A stretch of DNA of 64,000 bases from MFD01213-c1 sp963704405 (GCA_963704405.1 OY969903.1:3100001-3164000); one strand, 5' to 3'; shown: positions 38,630 through 48,477, counted from the first letter of the stretch. The notes: generated by a model not told the origin, from the sequence alone. Numbers and translations: made by a program.

Positions 38630-40132
38630 ATGGAATGGATCGCAAAGTCACGGAAGAGTCAAACTCACTCCCCCTCGGCCCAACGGAATGTTCAGTCTGC
38701 CCGGCATTCGCTAAAAACCCCGTGGGTGCGGGCCGCGATCACTCTTATGCTCTGCGCGCTCGGCGGCTGCACCTATGTAAACGTCCCGCTCAATCGCGCA
38801 TCCACCCCCCTGGAACAGCGGCTCAAAAACTGCACGCGAGCCGAAACCTTCGCTACCGCACCCGCCCCAGGCACGATGGCCAATGCCAATGCCGCAATCT
38901 CCGATCGCGAATTCAAGCCCACGTCAAATCCGTCGCATTTGCCCCTTCCCGCCATCCATGACCAGGACGGCTACTTTGTCGGCCTCGCCATCAGCGGCGG
39001 TGGATCGCGCTCAGCCAACTTCGCCGCCGCCTGCATGTTCCAACTCGAGCGCATCGGTCTGCTCCAGCGCGTCGATTACATCTCTTCCGTCAGCGGCGGT
39101 TCTCTCACCGCCGCCTATTACTGTCTGAATCATGAGGGCTGGAACCCCCGGGACGTCCAAAACAAACTCACCCATTCCTTCGCCAGCGACATCTGGTTCC
39201 AGGGATTTCTCCCCTGGAACATGTTCGCCCTCATGTTCACTGACTATGACCGCAGCGACCTCCTTGCCCAAACACTGCGCGACAATCTCTTCACGAATCA
39301 TGGCAAACAACAGACCTTTGCCGACCTCCTGCCTGATCGCCCCCGGCTTCTCATCAACGCCACCGACATGCAATCCAGTCGCCGATTCGTCTTCTGCAAC
39401 CAAACCTTCGACGAGATCAACACCGACCTCGCCAAATATCCCATCGCCTATGCCGTCGCGGCCAGCTCATCCGTTCCCATCGTCCTTCATCAGGTAACCC
39501 TCCGGGACTTCTCAACCACATTCGAACAATACCGTCACCTCGTCGACGGCGGTGTCACCGACAACCTCGGCATCGAAACCCTGGTCGAAACCTACCGCTC
39601 TCAGGTCGAATCCGCTGAAGCAAACGCCCTGCCTGATCCATATCCCCACGGCGCACTGTTCATCGTGCTCGACGCCCGCACCGCCTATGACCCCAAAGTC
39701 TCTTCACAAGGCGACCCCGGCTTCTTCGCCAGCCTCAAGGCGGCAGCCGGCCTGACCACCGCCGCCATCATCGGCCGCGCCAGCTCGGCAACTCTCGATG
39801 ATGTCGTCCTCCGCAACGCACCCGACACCGCCACCGCCAAACAAATCCGCGACGGCATTTCCCATCTCGACCACGACGGCTACGTCGAATTCAAAAACAT
39901 CGGCGGCCACCAGGTCCGCGTCGCCCACTTCGCCCTGGAACAACTGGACAACCTCACTACCCTCCCCTTCAGCGGCTTCCGCGAATCCGTCAACAGCATC
40001 AACACCTATTTCAACATTGAAACCCTCGAAGCCTACGAGCTCTATCAAGCCGCCGAACTTCTCATGAAAGAACGTTTCGAACCAAAACTCAGAGCCATCG
40101 TCAACGAAATGGGCGCCAGCACAACAAATTAA
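38630..40132 (+). CDS. Patatin-like phospholipase, lipoprotein
   Basis: About 500 residues from ATG 38630. A hydrophobic stretch ending in a lipobox (LCALGGC, the Cys at about residue 48) marks a lipoprotein signal peptide. The patatin signature is complete: the glycine-rich oxyanion block 'SGGGSRSANF', the nucleophile elbow 'SSVSGGS' and the catalytic Asp in 'DGGVTDNLG'. The enzyme should hydrolyse acyl esters of lipids in the envelope. It is longer than most patatins at the C-terminus. It is expressed divergently from pckG and precedes the insertion sequence. Confidence 0.87.
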   Translation: MEWIAKSRKSQTHSPSAQRNVQSARHSLKTPWVRAAITLMLCALGGCTYVNVPLNRASTPLEQRLKNCTRAETFATAPAPGTMANANAAISDREFKPTSNPSHLPLPAIHDQDGYFVGLAISGGGSRSANFAAACMFQLERIGLLQRVDYISSVSGGSLTAAYYCLNHEGWNPRDVQNKLTHSFASDIWFQGFLPWNMFALMFTDYDRSDLLAQTLRDNLFTNHGKQQTFADLLPDRPRLLINATDMQSSRRFVFCNQTFDEINTDLAKYPIAYAVAASSSVPIVLHQVTLRDFSTTFEQYRHLVDGGVTDNLGIETLVETYRSQVESAEANALPDPYPHGALFIVLDARTAYDPKVSSQGDPGFFASLKAAAGLTTAAIIGRASSATLDDVVLRNAPDTATAKQIRDGISHLDHDGYVEFKNIGGHQVRVAHFALEQLDNLTTLPFSGFRESVNSINTYFNIETLEAYELYQAAELLMKERFEPKLRAIVNEMGASTTN

Positions 40133-40184
40133 AATCGCTCGTCCCAAACCCTAGGCGCCGTCCAACAAAGACGAAGAGAAAGAT

Positions 40185-40227
40185 AAATCACAGCCGCAGG
40201 GGCAGCAGCCCTCACCCTTACCCACAA
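40185..40227 (+). repeat. Left terminal inverted repeat of the IS element
   Basis: 43 bases beginning AAATCACAGCCGC and ending ACCCACAA. It differs from the right arm at two internal positions only. Confidence 0.85.
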
Positions 40228-40287
40228 CTCCGAAGTGTTTTTGAGAACATTTTCGCTTTCTTCAACGTACCTCGATTTTTTCCAGAC

Positions 40288-41684
40288 ATGGAGGTCGTGA
40301 TGATGGTCTGCCAAGCCCATCAGTGGGCTCATCAGCATTTTGGATCGTTGGATCTGGATGATCGTCGTCGTTCAAAAGGGTTGTTACACTCGCAGCCCAA
40401 ATGGCGGCGACTCCGGGTCAATCCCTGCCTGTGCAACATAAGCAGTGGGCGGAGCTGAAAGCAGCTTACCGGTTTTTCGACAATCCACAGATTAATCCCG
40501 ATGCGCTGCAAGCCCAGCACCGGCGGGTGACTTTCCAATCGTGCCGCGAGCATCCGGTGGTCCTGTGCGTGCAGGATGGCTCCAATGTGCAAGCCAGCCG
40601 TATTGCTGGAGGCCAATGGGTGATGCATTCGGCGCTGGCGGTCACGCCAAGCGGCGAAGTTTTAGGGTTGCTCGACCAGCGATTTTTCAAGCGGGTGAAG
40701 CGAGCGGCACGGGAGAGCAAAAAAGCCAGGCGTGATCGCTTTCGAGAGAGCGATGTCTGGATTGACGCCGTCCAGGCCGTCAAAGCGGCCAACTCACCCC
40801 ATACGCACCTGATCCATATCTGTGATCGAGGGGCGGACGATCTGCGTCTGATGCACAGTTGCGTGGCGGCATCGAACGGTTTTGTCATCCGGGCCCGTCA
40901 CGACCGCAACATCGAGCAGGCAACCGACAAGCTGTGGTCTTACATGGCGCAGGTTCCGCTCAGCGGACAAATCGATATTGAGATCGGTCAGCAGCGATGC
41001 GTCAAACGCAAGATCAAAGGCGTCACCCAGCGCCTGCCGCGTCCCGCCCGCATGGCCCAATTACAAGTGCGGTTTGCAACGGTGCAACTGCAACCTCCGG
41101 CCAAAAGCGCGCCGTCCACCCAACCGTTGACGGTGAATGTCGTTTATCTCAAAGAACCCCTCGAAGGCGCTGCGTCGCTGGAGTGGATGCTGCTGACCAA
41201 TTTGCCGGTGGAGAATCTGGCCGATGCATTGACGATCATCGACTACTACTGCATTCGCTGGGTCATTGAAGAATGGCACCGGGCACTGAAAGAAGGTTGC
41301 AGACTTGGCGAATCCCAGTTGCAAAGTATTGATAACCTGCTTCGATTGATCAGCATGCTCTCTCCCGTGGCAGTGCGATTATTGCAGCTGCGTGATTGGG
41401 CCAACCTGCCGCGCAACGAACCTGCAGCCGCCAAACTCGACCTGCAGCAGAAGGTGCCGCAGGCAATGATCCAAGCCGCGACAGCGCTAGGCCAATGCCG
41501 GATTGATCAAATGAGCCCCCGGCAATTCTGGCAAACCCTGGCTCACCAGGGCGGCTGGCTGGGCAGAAAACACGATCCCCGCCCCGGCTGGAAAGCAATC
41601 TGGATCGGCTGGGAAATCGTCTCCCGAATCGCACACGGCATCGAACTCACACAGCAAAACCGAATCGATGCAACTTGTGGGTAA
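40288..41684 (+). CDS. IS4-family transposase, frameshifted once as read
   Basis: The main frame starts at 40401, but the typical N-terminal text of this family ('GSLDLDDRRRSKG') is found in the preceding frame from ATG 40288. The two join if one G is restored near 40381-40384 (GGTTGGTT read as GGTTGTT), giving about 465 residues. The DDE core has 'CVQDGSNV' (first Asp), 'HICDRGADD' (second Asp), and the YREK-type signature Y-x2-R-x3-E-x6-K in 'YCIRWVIEEWHRALK' with the catalytic Glu. This is typical for IS4 and Tn5-like enzymes. The frameshift may be a sequencing artefact, so the element may be active. Confidence 0.9.
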
Positions 41685-41717
41685 GGGTGAGGGCAGCGGC
41701 CCCTGCGGCTGTGATTT
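41675..41717 (-). repeat. Right terminal inverted repeat of the IS element
   Basis: 43 bases beginning TTGTGGGTAAG; the transposase stop codon (41682-41684) is inside it. It matches the left arm in reverse complement at 41 of 43 bases. Confidence 0.85.
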
Positions 41718-42085
41718 GTCTTCGTCTTTCTCTTACTCCTCCGCCATATTCAACGCCACCACAAAATTCCATCGCCCATGTCTGCATCAATACCATTTTG
41801 CATGAATGGCATAATGACATAAATGAAAAGTCGCATACAACAAAGAACCGAATATCGATAAACCCTCCTGCCCATGCGAATCACATGTGATATTTGAGAA
41901 GCCTGAGATTTTCTTCAACCAACACATCTTACGCGGACCAGCCTTATAGGCGAACTGACTCAAGCCGATGCCCGCCTCACGTTACGGATCTTCAACAAAG
42001 CATGTGCATCGATGCGTTTCCCCCTCTCGAAATTCTTGCCACAACACTCACGCCTCCCTACCATCGCTCTTTTGGAAAATTCATC
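41718..42085. other. Intergenic region between IS and hemL, 368 bases
   Basis: No gene is supported here. It is clearly more AT-rich than the surrounding genes. It holds a perfect 12-base palindrome ATCACATGTGAT at 41880-41891 and a CCATT/AATGG hairpin near 41792-41808. Being upstream of hemL, it probably carries that gene's promoter, but I could not identify a clean -35/-10 pair. Confidence 0.45.
41880..41891. promoter_or_regulatory. Perfect palindrome, possible operator upstream of hemL
   Basis: ATCACATGTGAT is exactly self-complementary and lies about 195 bases before the hemL start, in AT-rich DNA. It has the size and symmetry of a binding site for a dimeric regulator. No regulator gene in the window is linked to it. 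Confidence 0.25.
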
Positions 42086-43404
42086 ATGGCTGAAAATGCA
42101 TCCCGTTCCACGCTCAACTCCGCGGCCGCCTTTCAGCGCGCTCAGCAGGTGCTGCCCGGAGGAGTGGATTCACCCGTGCGAGCGTTCAAGGCCGTGGGTG
42201 GAACACCGCTTTTCATCAAGCACGCCGACGGATGCATCATCACCGACATCGACGGCAACTCCTACATTGACTACGTCGCGAGCTACGGCCCTTTGATCGC
42301 CGGCCACGCGAATGAACGCGTCGTTGCCGCATTGTCAAAAGTCATCGGTCGCGGCACCAGTTTCGGCGCACCCACGGAACTCGAAACGCAGCTTGCTTCC
42401 ACGATCATCTCTGCCCTCCCGGCGGTCGAGATGATTCGCTTCGTCAACAGCGGCACCGAAGCCGCCATGAGCGCGATCCGTCTTGCTCGCGCCGCGACCG
42501 GCCGCGATCTGATCATTAAATGCATCGGCGGATACCACGGCCACGCCGACGGCCTTCTCGCCGAGGCCGGCAGCGGCGCGCTAACGCTTGGCATCCCCAG
42601 CAGCCCGGGCATTCCGAAATCCGTGGCGGCGTGCACGCTGCTCGTCCCTTACAACGATTTATCAGCCGCCAAAAATGCCTTCGAAAAATACGCCGGCCAG
42701 ATCGCCTGCTTCGCGGTCGAACCCGTCGCCGGCAATATGGGCGTCGTCCCGCCCGCCGATGGCTATCTCCGGGGGCTTCGCGATCTCTGCACGCAGCACG
42801 GCTCGCTCCTGCTCTTCGACGAAGTCATGACCGGCTTCCGCGTCGCCTGGGGCGGCGCTCAGGTGCGATACAACATCAATCCCGACATCACCTGCCTGGG
42901 CAAAGTCATCGGCGGCGGCCTGCCCGTCGGCGCTATGGCGCCAGCCGCAAGCTCATGGAACACATCAGTCCGGCCGGCCCTGTCTATCAGGCAGGCACAC
43001 TCAGCGGAAATCCCCTGGCCATGAGCGGCGGCATTGCCACCCTCGAAATCCTCCAGGAAACCGGCACCTACGATATGCTTGAAAAACGCAGCGCGGCGCT
43101 GGCCGCCGGCCTGGCCCAGGCAGCGAGCGACGCAAATGTACCAATAGCGATCAATCGCGTCGGTTCGATGATCGGCCTCTTCTTTGTCAAACGGCCAGGC
43201 GACATCGTCACCAACTACATTCAGGCCACCAGCGGCGACACTTCCGCCTACGCCAGGTTCTTTCACGCCATGCTCAACAACGGCATTTACCTCGCCCCCG
43301 GCATGTACGAGGCAATCTTCGTGGGCACCGCCCATACTGAAGCCATCATCGAGCAAACCATCGCCGCCGCCGCCAAAAGCTTTCAGGCTATTGCCGCCCT
43401 ATAG
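42086..43404 (+). CDS. hemL: Glutamate-1-semialdehyde 2,1-aminomutase, frameshifted once as read
   Basis: Two frames form a 439-residue protein, the normal length. The first runs from ATG 42086 to about 42932, with 'LPGGVDSPVRAFKAVGG', 'FVNSGTEAAMSAIRLAR', 'GGYHGHAD', and 'LLLFDEVMTGFRVA'. The second, to 43404, begins 'YGASRKLMEHISPAGPVYQAGTLSGNPLAM' and ends with the C-terminal domain. Restoring one base after GGCGC near 42932 gives the conserved 'GGGLPVGAYG' block; the PLP Lys is in 'CLGKVIGGG'. It makes 5-aminolevulinate from glutamate-1-semialdehyde, the first committed tetrapyrrole precursor. A working copy is presumably needed for haem and sirohaem, so a true null here is unlikely. Confidence 0.93.
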
Positions 43405-43814
43405 CTCCCAGGCTTAGTTGCCTTTTGCGACCCGCGAAGGCGCAAAGTTGCAATGGAAGACGCCAAGAGAAATCTGAGAAGCACCGTGAGAATGCGGTGC
43501 ATCATCCAATCCCGGCGCTCGGTTTTTGATCGCATTTGTCCAGCAGACATACTGCCAAAACTTTTCCTTCGCGGCTTCCTTCGCGGCTTTGAGGCTTCGC
43601 GGTCGGATTTTTTTACACCGGACCGCTATTTCCCTTGTCGCGGCGCGCTTTGTATTGGACATAAAATGCGTTACCTTCGGAGGTTCGAAGAGCAATGCAG
43701 CGGGAGGCGTGATTGTGGAAGGCGGGTTCGGGTCGTTGCCGCCGCGATGAAAAGGCGGCCATGTCCGGGCGCCGACGCAAACGCGCTAACGTCTAACTTG
43801 GGAAAGATCAGACG
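43405..43814. other. Intergenic region, 410 bases, with repeat-like sequence
   Basis: No credible gene. The stretch around 43560-43620 contains repeated TTCGCGGCTT/TTCCTTCGCGG units, and the other strand reads through as Lys/Ala-rich text, which is how dispersed intergenic repeats often translate. A hairpin GCACCG/CGGTGC lies near 43482-43500. It follows hemL and precedes the HEAT-repeat gene; some of it may hold that gene's promoter. Confidence 0.4.
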
Positions 43815-46046
43815 GTGCCCGGGAAGCCATGGATTTGCACAGTAGTAATGACGGTGGCGGCCATCGCCTCCGCAGGTCAACTACGGGCGGCGGATTCACC
43901 GGAAAATCCTGCGCCGCCTGATCCAGGCGCTTCTACGGCCGCGGCGGTTGCGCCTGGCAGCGATGCGGCATCCGCAGCCGCGGGGGATTTAAAAGAACTT
44001 CAGACAACACTGGAAAATCCGCTCTCAACGCTGCCGCAGCGTGAAGAGGCGGCGCGGCGTCTCGTCAATCGGCAGTCCCCTGAAGCAAAGCAAATCCTTC
44101 ATGCATCACTTCAGAATTCCGGAAATCCCAGCGCGCAGGCCGCGGTTGCACGGGCACTGGCGGAAGATCCGAATCCCGATCCGGCCTTTATTCCGCAACT
44201 GAGCACGGCGATCGGACCCAACGCGCGCCTCACCGAAGCCGCAGCGCTGGCGCTTGTGGAATATGGAAACAATCCGGAGTCGATGACGGCGCTGCAGACG
44301 GCCGCGGGCAATTCCCGGATACCAGATATCAGCCGGGCGGCGGTCATCCGGGCGATGGAGTTGCTGGTCGACAAATCAGTCGCCGAGACGCTGGTGAATC
44401 TGCTCAGCGCCAACAGCAAAACGATTCAGGTCGCCGCGACAGATGCGCTGGCTGAGATGACCGGGCTTCGGGAAAATGGCCAGGACGTTCGCCGATGGCA
44501 GCAGTGGTGGAAGTCGGCCAGCAACAAACCTGATGCCGCGTGGCGATCGGATCTGATGGCGCTGCGGGCGCGAGATCGCGAACGATATATACAACTGGTG
44601 GATGGTTTGCGCACGGCGCTATCGGAGGCGTATGCGATTATCGCCGACCCCGTCAAGAAGAATGATGCGCTGCTGGGCTATTTGAATTCGCGCCTGCCGG
44701 AGGTTCGAGCGACGGGGGCGTACATTGTCGCCGACGACTTCGTCAACGGGCGGCGGATCAGCGATGCGGTTAAGCAGCGCCTGCGCCACTGGTTGGCGAT
44801 AGCGATCGCGAAGTCCGTGCCCAGGTGGCTCAGACGATCCTGAGCATCAATGACCGGGACGCCGTCGATGCGCTGATCGGCCAGCTCGCGCTGGAAAAAG
44901 ATCCATCGATCCGGATCACCCTGGCCCAGGCTCTGGGGCGGATAAATGAAACCCGTGCGGTTCCGGCGCTTTTGCAGGTGCTGACCAGTCCCCAGGTTGA
45001 CGAAGCATCCGCTGCCGCAAGCGCAATCGCAGACCTCGGCCCGAAATTGCGGCAGGAGAATCCAGACCTTGCGCAAAACAGTGGACGCGCTTCAGCATGT
45101 GCTGGACACCTATGCTGATAACACCGAACCAGCCGTAACTTCGCTGCGGGCATCTTGCGTCGCCGCACTGGGAAACATTCGAGACTCGCGATCGACCAAT
45201 ACTTTTTTGCAATTACTCAAGCCGAAGGAACCGACCGCCGTCCGTCGGGCAGCATTGCGCAGGATTGGGAAATCTGGGTGATCCGCAGGTGGATGAAGCG
45301 ATTGCCGGGCAACTCAACGACGCCGACCCACTGGTCAGGCTGGAAGCAGCGCAGGCGCTGCTGACGACGGCGACGTTCAAACAGGCCGAGCAGCTTTATG
45401 GGAAGCTCGATCCGCAGGAAGAGACGGACAGCCGCGTGCGCGATGCGGTGTGGGAAGTTCTCAAACGCGTGCTGCATACGGGCACAACGCAGGAGCTGAA
45501 CGACTGGCCCGATCGGTTCAAAAACGACGCCGCCCGCCGCGATCCGTTGCGGCGGTTGGAAGCGCTGTATTCATTGCAGGATGCGCAAGCAAAAGACCAT
45601 AACAACCTCCAGCTTGCATATACGCGGCAAAACATCGCCGATGCGCTGATGCAACTGACTCCGCCGCGCCCGACGAGGCGGCGGATGAGTTGCAGAAAGC
45701 GCTGGATTACTGGCGCGGCGAAGGCAAGGATCAGCCGGGCGGTGAAACCACCCTGGACGGCCTCGTCGGGCAGATGCTTGCGGTGCTGTGCCAGGGGAAA
45801 CGCTATACGGATGCCGCGAAGTTCGCCGAGACGCAACTTGGATTGAGCCGGCAATATCAGCAGACCGTGGGCCCTTATCTGAAGCAGGAGGCGGACAACC
45901 TTCGCGTTCACAGTTTGAATACGGACGCGCTGCAGTTGATCGACGCGGCTTTAAACAACATTCCTTCGCTCGATCCGAAATATAAAGATGATCTGAAGGA
46001 GATTCGCAAAGACGTCACAAAACCGGCGGCGGTGGGAGGGCCGTAA
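43815..46046 (+). CDS. Exported HEAT-repeat protein, frameshifted about four times as read
   Basis: GTG start at 43815 followed by a signal peptide (about residues 1-25, ending in AxA-like 'LRAADS'). Five frames line up as one protein of about 745 residues. The breaks are near 44798 (loss of one G in GCG(G)AT), 45055-45068 (loss of an AG unit), 45262 (one extra G, or loss of a CG unit) and 45668 (loss of one C). HEAT-like helical hairpins recur ('AAVARALAEDP', 'ITLAQALGRI', 'AALRRLGNLGDPQVDEAI', 'RLEAAQALL'). A TPR-like segment follows near the C-terminus. Periplasmic protein-interaction scaffold is the likely role. Its TAA stop overlaps the next gene's ATG. Confidence 0.75.
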
Positions 46047-46507
46047 TGCCGGAAATCGATATCAATCACCTGGTGTGGATCGTCGTCGGTGTTCAGTTGG
46101 CCGCGGAGCTGGGGGATCGGCCGCTGGCATACCGGATCGAGCAGCAGATGCGGGACAAGCTGGACGCCGCGCTGGGCAAACCTGAAGCAGGAACTCTGCC
46201 GCGGCTTGCGCCGGCGGTCATCACTGATGTTTATTATTTGAACAGCGATCAGGCACAGAATCGCCCGGCAATCAGCATCGGCGGGCCCGGCGTCAACGCG
46301 CTTGCGGCGCAATTGGTGAATGAGCTGCCGACCGTGATCGCAATTGAAGACAGCCTGGTTGTGCAGATGGACCTGGACATGCACGACCAGCGGGCAACGA
46401 TCTGGGGCATGAGCCACCTGGAAACAGTGCGCACCGTGGAACTGTTTGTGGACAAAGGATACCTCGACATGTTTGTGAAGGGGGTCGTGGCGGCCATTGA
46501 TGAATAG
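46046..46507 (+). CDS. Unknown protein coupled to HEAT-repeat gene
   Basis: 153 residues. The ATG overlaps the HEAT gene's stop as TAATG, so translation is coupled. It has no signal peptide or membrane segment. Short conserved-looking blocks are 'VYYLNSDQAQNRPAISIGGPGVNALAAQLVNELP' (about 57-92) and 'WGMSHLETVRTVELFVDKGYL'. The 'ISIGGPGVNALAA' text could be a glycine-rich turn in an alpha/beta fold. I do not recognise the family. A partner of the HEAT protein is likely, but the two would be in different compartments unless the HEAT signal is an anchor. Confidence 0.65.
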   Translation: MPEIDINHLVWIVVGVQLAAELGDRPLAYRIEQQMRDKLDAALGKPEAGTLPRLAPAVITDVYYLNSDQAQNRPAISIGGPGVNALAAQLVNELPTVIAIEDSLVVQMDLDMHDQRATIWGMSHLETVRTVELFVDKGYLDMFVKGVVAAIDE

Positions 46508-46558
46508 GGGAGCCGCCCACAAGCGCCAAATGAAATTTGTAATTCTGTGAAATTTTCT

Positions 46559-46589
46559 TTGCCGAGGGGAAAATCGCTTGTTATATAAT
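46559..46589 (+). promoter_or_regulatory. Putative promoter of the RRM gene with long leader
   Basis: TTGCCG (46559-46564) and TATAAT (46584-46589) are 19 bases apart; the overlapping TATATA (46582-46587) gives 17. Transcription from here would give a leader of roughly 160 bases before the ATG at 46759, a long untranslated region of the kind seen upstream of cold-shock and RNA-binding protein genes. A strong GAGGAG ribosome site sits just before the start codon. Confidence 0.5.
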
Positions 46590-46758
46590 TCCTGCTAAGG
46601 TGGCGGGTTTGTCGAATCGGCATCAGGAAAGCGCAACGTGTTGGTTCTCTCCTCTTGTGAATCGCTCCCTCCCGTCTGGTTGGTTTGTCAACCTCTTCAA
46701 TCCGGCCCGCGAAGAACCCAAACATGGGCCATGAACTACCCATTTAGAGGAGATCGCA

Positions 46759-47181
46759 ATGGGTAAGAAGCTGTATGTTGGGAACCTGAGCTACGATGTC
46801 GACAGTTCGGAACTGGAACAGTTGTTCGGCGCTCACGGACAGGTTGTTTCAGCCCAGATCATCAACGACCGCGACACAGGCCGCAGCAAGGGCTTTGGCT
46901 TTGTCGAGATGTCAAATGATGACGAAGCAGCGGCGGCAATTGCCGCCTTGAACGGCCAGCAGCACAACGGCCGCGCCCTGACCGTCAATGAAGCCCGCCC
47001 ACGCGAAGAGCGACCGGGTGGTGGAGGCGGTGGAGGTGGCCGCGGATTCGGTGGTGGCGGGGGCCGCGGTGGGTACGGTGGTGGAGGCGGCGGTGGCGGT
47101 GGCCGTGGATTTGGTGGAGGCGGCGGAGGTGGAGGCGGTCGCGGAGACCGCGGAGATCGTGGCGGCCGCGATCGATATTGA
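46759..47181 (+). CDS. Glycine-rich RRM RNA-binding protein
   Basis: 140 residues. A single RRM fills residues 1-80: RNP2 'KLYVGNLSY' and RNP1 'SKGFGFVEM' are both complete with their aromatic residues. Residues 87-140 are a glycine-rich tail with RGG/RGFGGG units. This arrangement is shared by cyanobacterial Rbp and planctomycete RRM proteins, which bind RNA and are often cold-induced. Start is supported by a strong ribosome binding site (AGAGGAGA). A long leader precedes it and a strong terminator follows, so it is a one-gene transcript. Cytoplasmic. Confidence 0.95.
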   Translation: MGKKLYVGNLSYDVDSSELEQLFGAHGQVVSAQIINDRDTGRSKGFGFVEMSNDDEAAAAIAALNGQQHNGRALTVNEARPREERPGGGGGGGGRGFGGGGGRGGYGGGGGGGGGRGFGGGGGGGGGRGDRGDRGGRDRY

Positions 47182-47215
47182 TTGGGTTTGGTTGTAAAAT
47201 CTATTGATGAATTCA

Positions 47216-47246
47216 AACACCCTCGCGAAAGCGGGGGTGTTTTTTT
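47216..47246 (+). terminator. Rho-independent terminator after the RRM gene
   Basis: AACACCCTCGC/GCGGGGGTGTT forms an 11-base-pair stem with one mismatch around a short GAAA-type loop, followed by seven T. It lies 35 bases after the RRM stop codon. Confidence 0.9.
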
Positions 47247-47293
47247 AAGCAGTCATTGTGTTGAATGGAGTAAAAGGCTTTATTCCATCCACC

Positions 47294-48398
47294 GTGATCC
47301 CCCAAATCATCATCATCGGCGCCGGCCCTGCCGGAATTCTGTCCGCCATCCTGCTTTCCCGCGCCAGCTTCCAGGTTACCCTTCTCGAACAACACATCTT
47401 CCCTCGCGACAAAGTTTGCGGTGAATGCCTGAGCCCGCTCGCCATCCAGGTTCTCCGCCGTGCCAACCTCCTTCAACTATTACAACAACATGGAGCAGTC
47501 CCCCTCGTCAGGGCCCTCCTCCACGCAATCGACGGTCCTGAAATCGAAATTCCCCTCCCGGCCAAGATGTTCGGCCTATCGCGCAAAACCATGGACACTG
47601 CCCTGCTTGCCGCCGCCTGCCAGGCGGGCGCGCACATCCACCAACCCGCCCGCTGCGAAGCCATCCACCCTGGCGAACGCCCGCGCAGTAACCTGGCGGG
47701 ATCTCAACACCAACCAATCCCACCACCTCGAATGCGACTGGCTGCTCATCGCTGATGGCAAAGGCGCCCTCTCTTCCACCGCCTTCCCTCCGACCGGCGA
47801 CTTCGGCATCAAAGCCCATTTCCAAAACATCGACGGCCCCCGCGACGCCATAGAACTCTTCGGCGTCCAAGGCCACTACGGCGGACTCGCCCCCATCGAA
47901 AACAATCTCTGGAACACTGCTTTCAGCATTCCCGCTCCCCGCCTCAAGACCGCCGCCGGCGACCTTGACGCTCTCTTCAAAACCATCACTCAAGAAAATC
48001 CCACTTTGAAAAAACGGTTTATCGCCGCTACACGAACAACCCCGTGGCTTGCCTCCCCCCTGCCCCGATTTCCTGTAACCACTCGATGGCCCGCCCATGT
48101 TATCCCCCTCGGAAACGCCGCCGCCGCCTTAGAACCCCTCGGCGGAGAAGGAATGGGCCTCGCCATGCGCAGCGCCGACCTTGCCGCCAATGCCCTCATC
48201 CATTGGACCCAAAACAACAAAACTCCGCTCCAGCAGCTCCCTCATGATTTCAATCATCTCTGGGGAGTCAGAAGCCTCACGTGCCAAACCATCGCCAAAA
48301 TATTCTCTTCCCCCGACCTCGCCACCGCCGTCGTCACACTGCTATCCGAAAACACAGTTGCCCTTTCCGCCCTTTTGCGCTGGACCGGCAAGCGATAG
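47294..48398 (+). CDS. FAD-dependent oxidoreductase (geranylgeranyl reductase-like), frameshifted once as read
   Basis: Two frames join to give about 368 residues from GTG 47294; an upstream GTG at 47258 is an alternative. The N-terminus has the dinucleotide fold 'IIIIGAGPAGILSAILLSRA' and 'FPRDKVCGECLSP', the latter typical of the geranylgeranyl reductase and halogenase-like group. The second frame continues 'RAVTWRDLN', then 'DGKGALSS', and 'LGNAAAALEPLGGEGMGLAMRSADLAA', the second FAD-binding block. The break is near 47682-47686, restored by one CG unit (CGCGCG read as CGCG). Cytoplasmic or membrane-associated flavoenzyme; substrate unknown, polyprenyl or aromatic reduction/hydroxylation are family options. 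Confidence 0.85.
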
Positions 48399-48444
48399 AG
48401 AATTCAGAACGTAACCCCACCTCCCCCTTTTTCGACTGCACCCT

Positions 48445-48477
48445 AAAAAAGCAGCGAGCCCGCAATCGCGGGCCCGC
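48445..48477 (-). terminator. Rho-independent terminator for the zinc-ribbon gene
   Basis: On the minus strand GCGGGCCCGC, a four-base loop and GCGGGCTCGC form a 10-base stem with one mismatch, followed shortly by TTTTTT. It lies about 55 bases after the stop of the 75-residue gene. Confidence 0.75.

Larger units (their letters stand above)
40185..41717 (+). mobile_element. IS4-family insertion sequence with 43-bp inverted repeats
   Basis: Left (40185-40227) and right (41675-41717) arms are reverse complements at 41 of 43 positions. Imperfect similarity continues outward for roughly 17 bases, so the true ends may lie slightly further out. They enclose one transposase gene whose stop codon lies inside the right arm. 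No convincing direct target repeat flanks it, perhaps because the ends are ambiguous. The element sits between the patatin-like gene and hemL and appears to be a single copy here. Confidence 0.85.

Noticed and set aside
43414..43695. Minus-strand frame of 93 codons after hemL
   Set aside because: No ribosome site, composition explained by repeated intergenic units, no family resemblance.
46988..47216. Alternative frames in the glycine-codon-rich tail of the RRM gene
   Set aside because: These are by-products of the repetitive GGT/GGC codons; only the RRM frame has a ribosome site and a domain.
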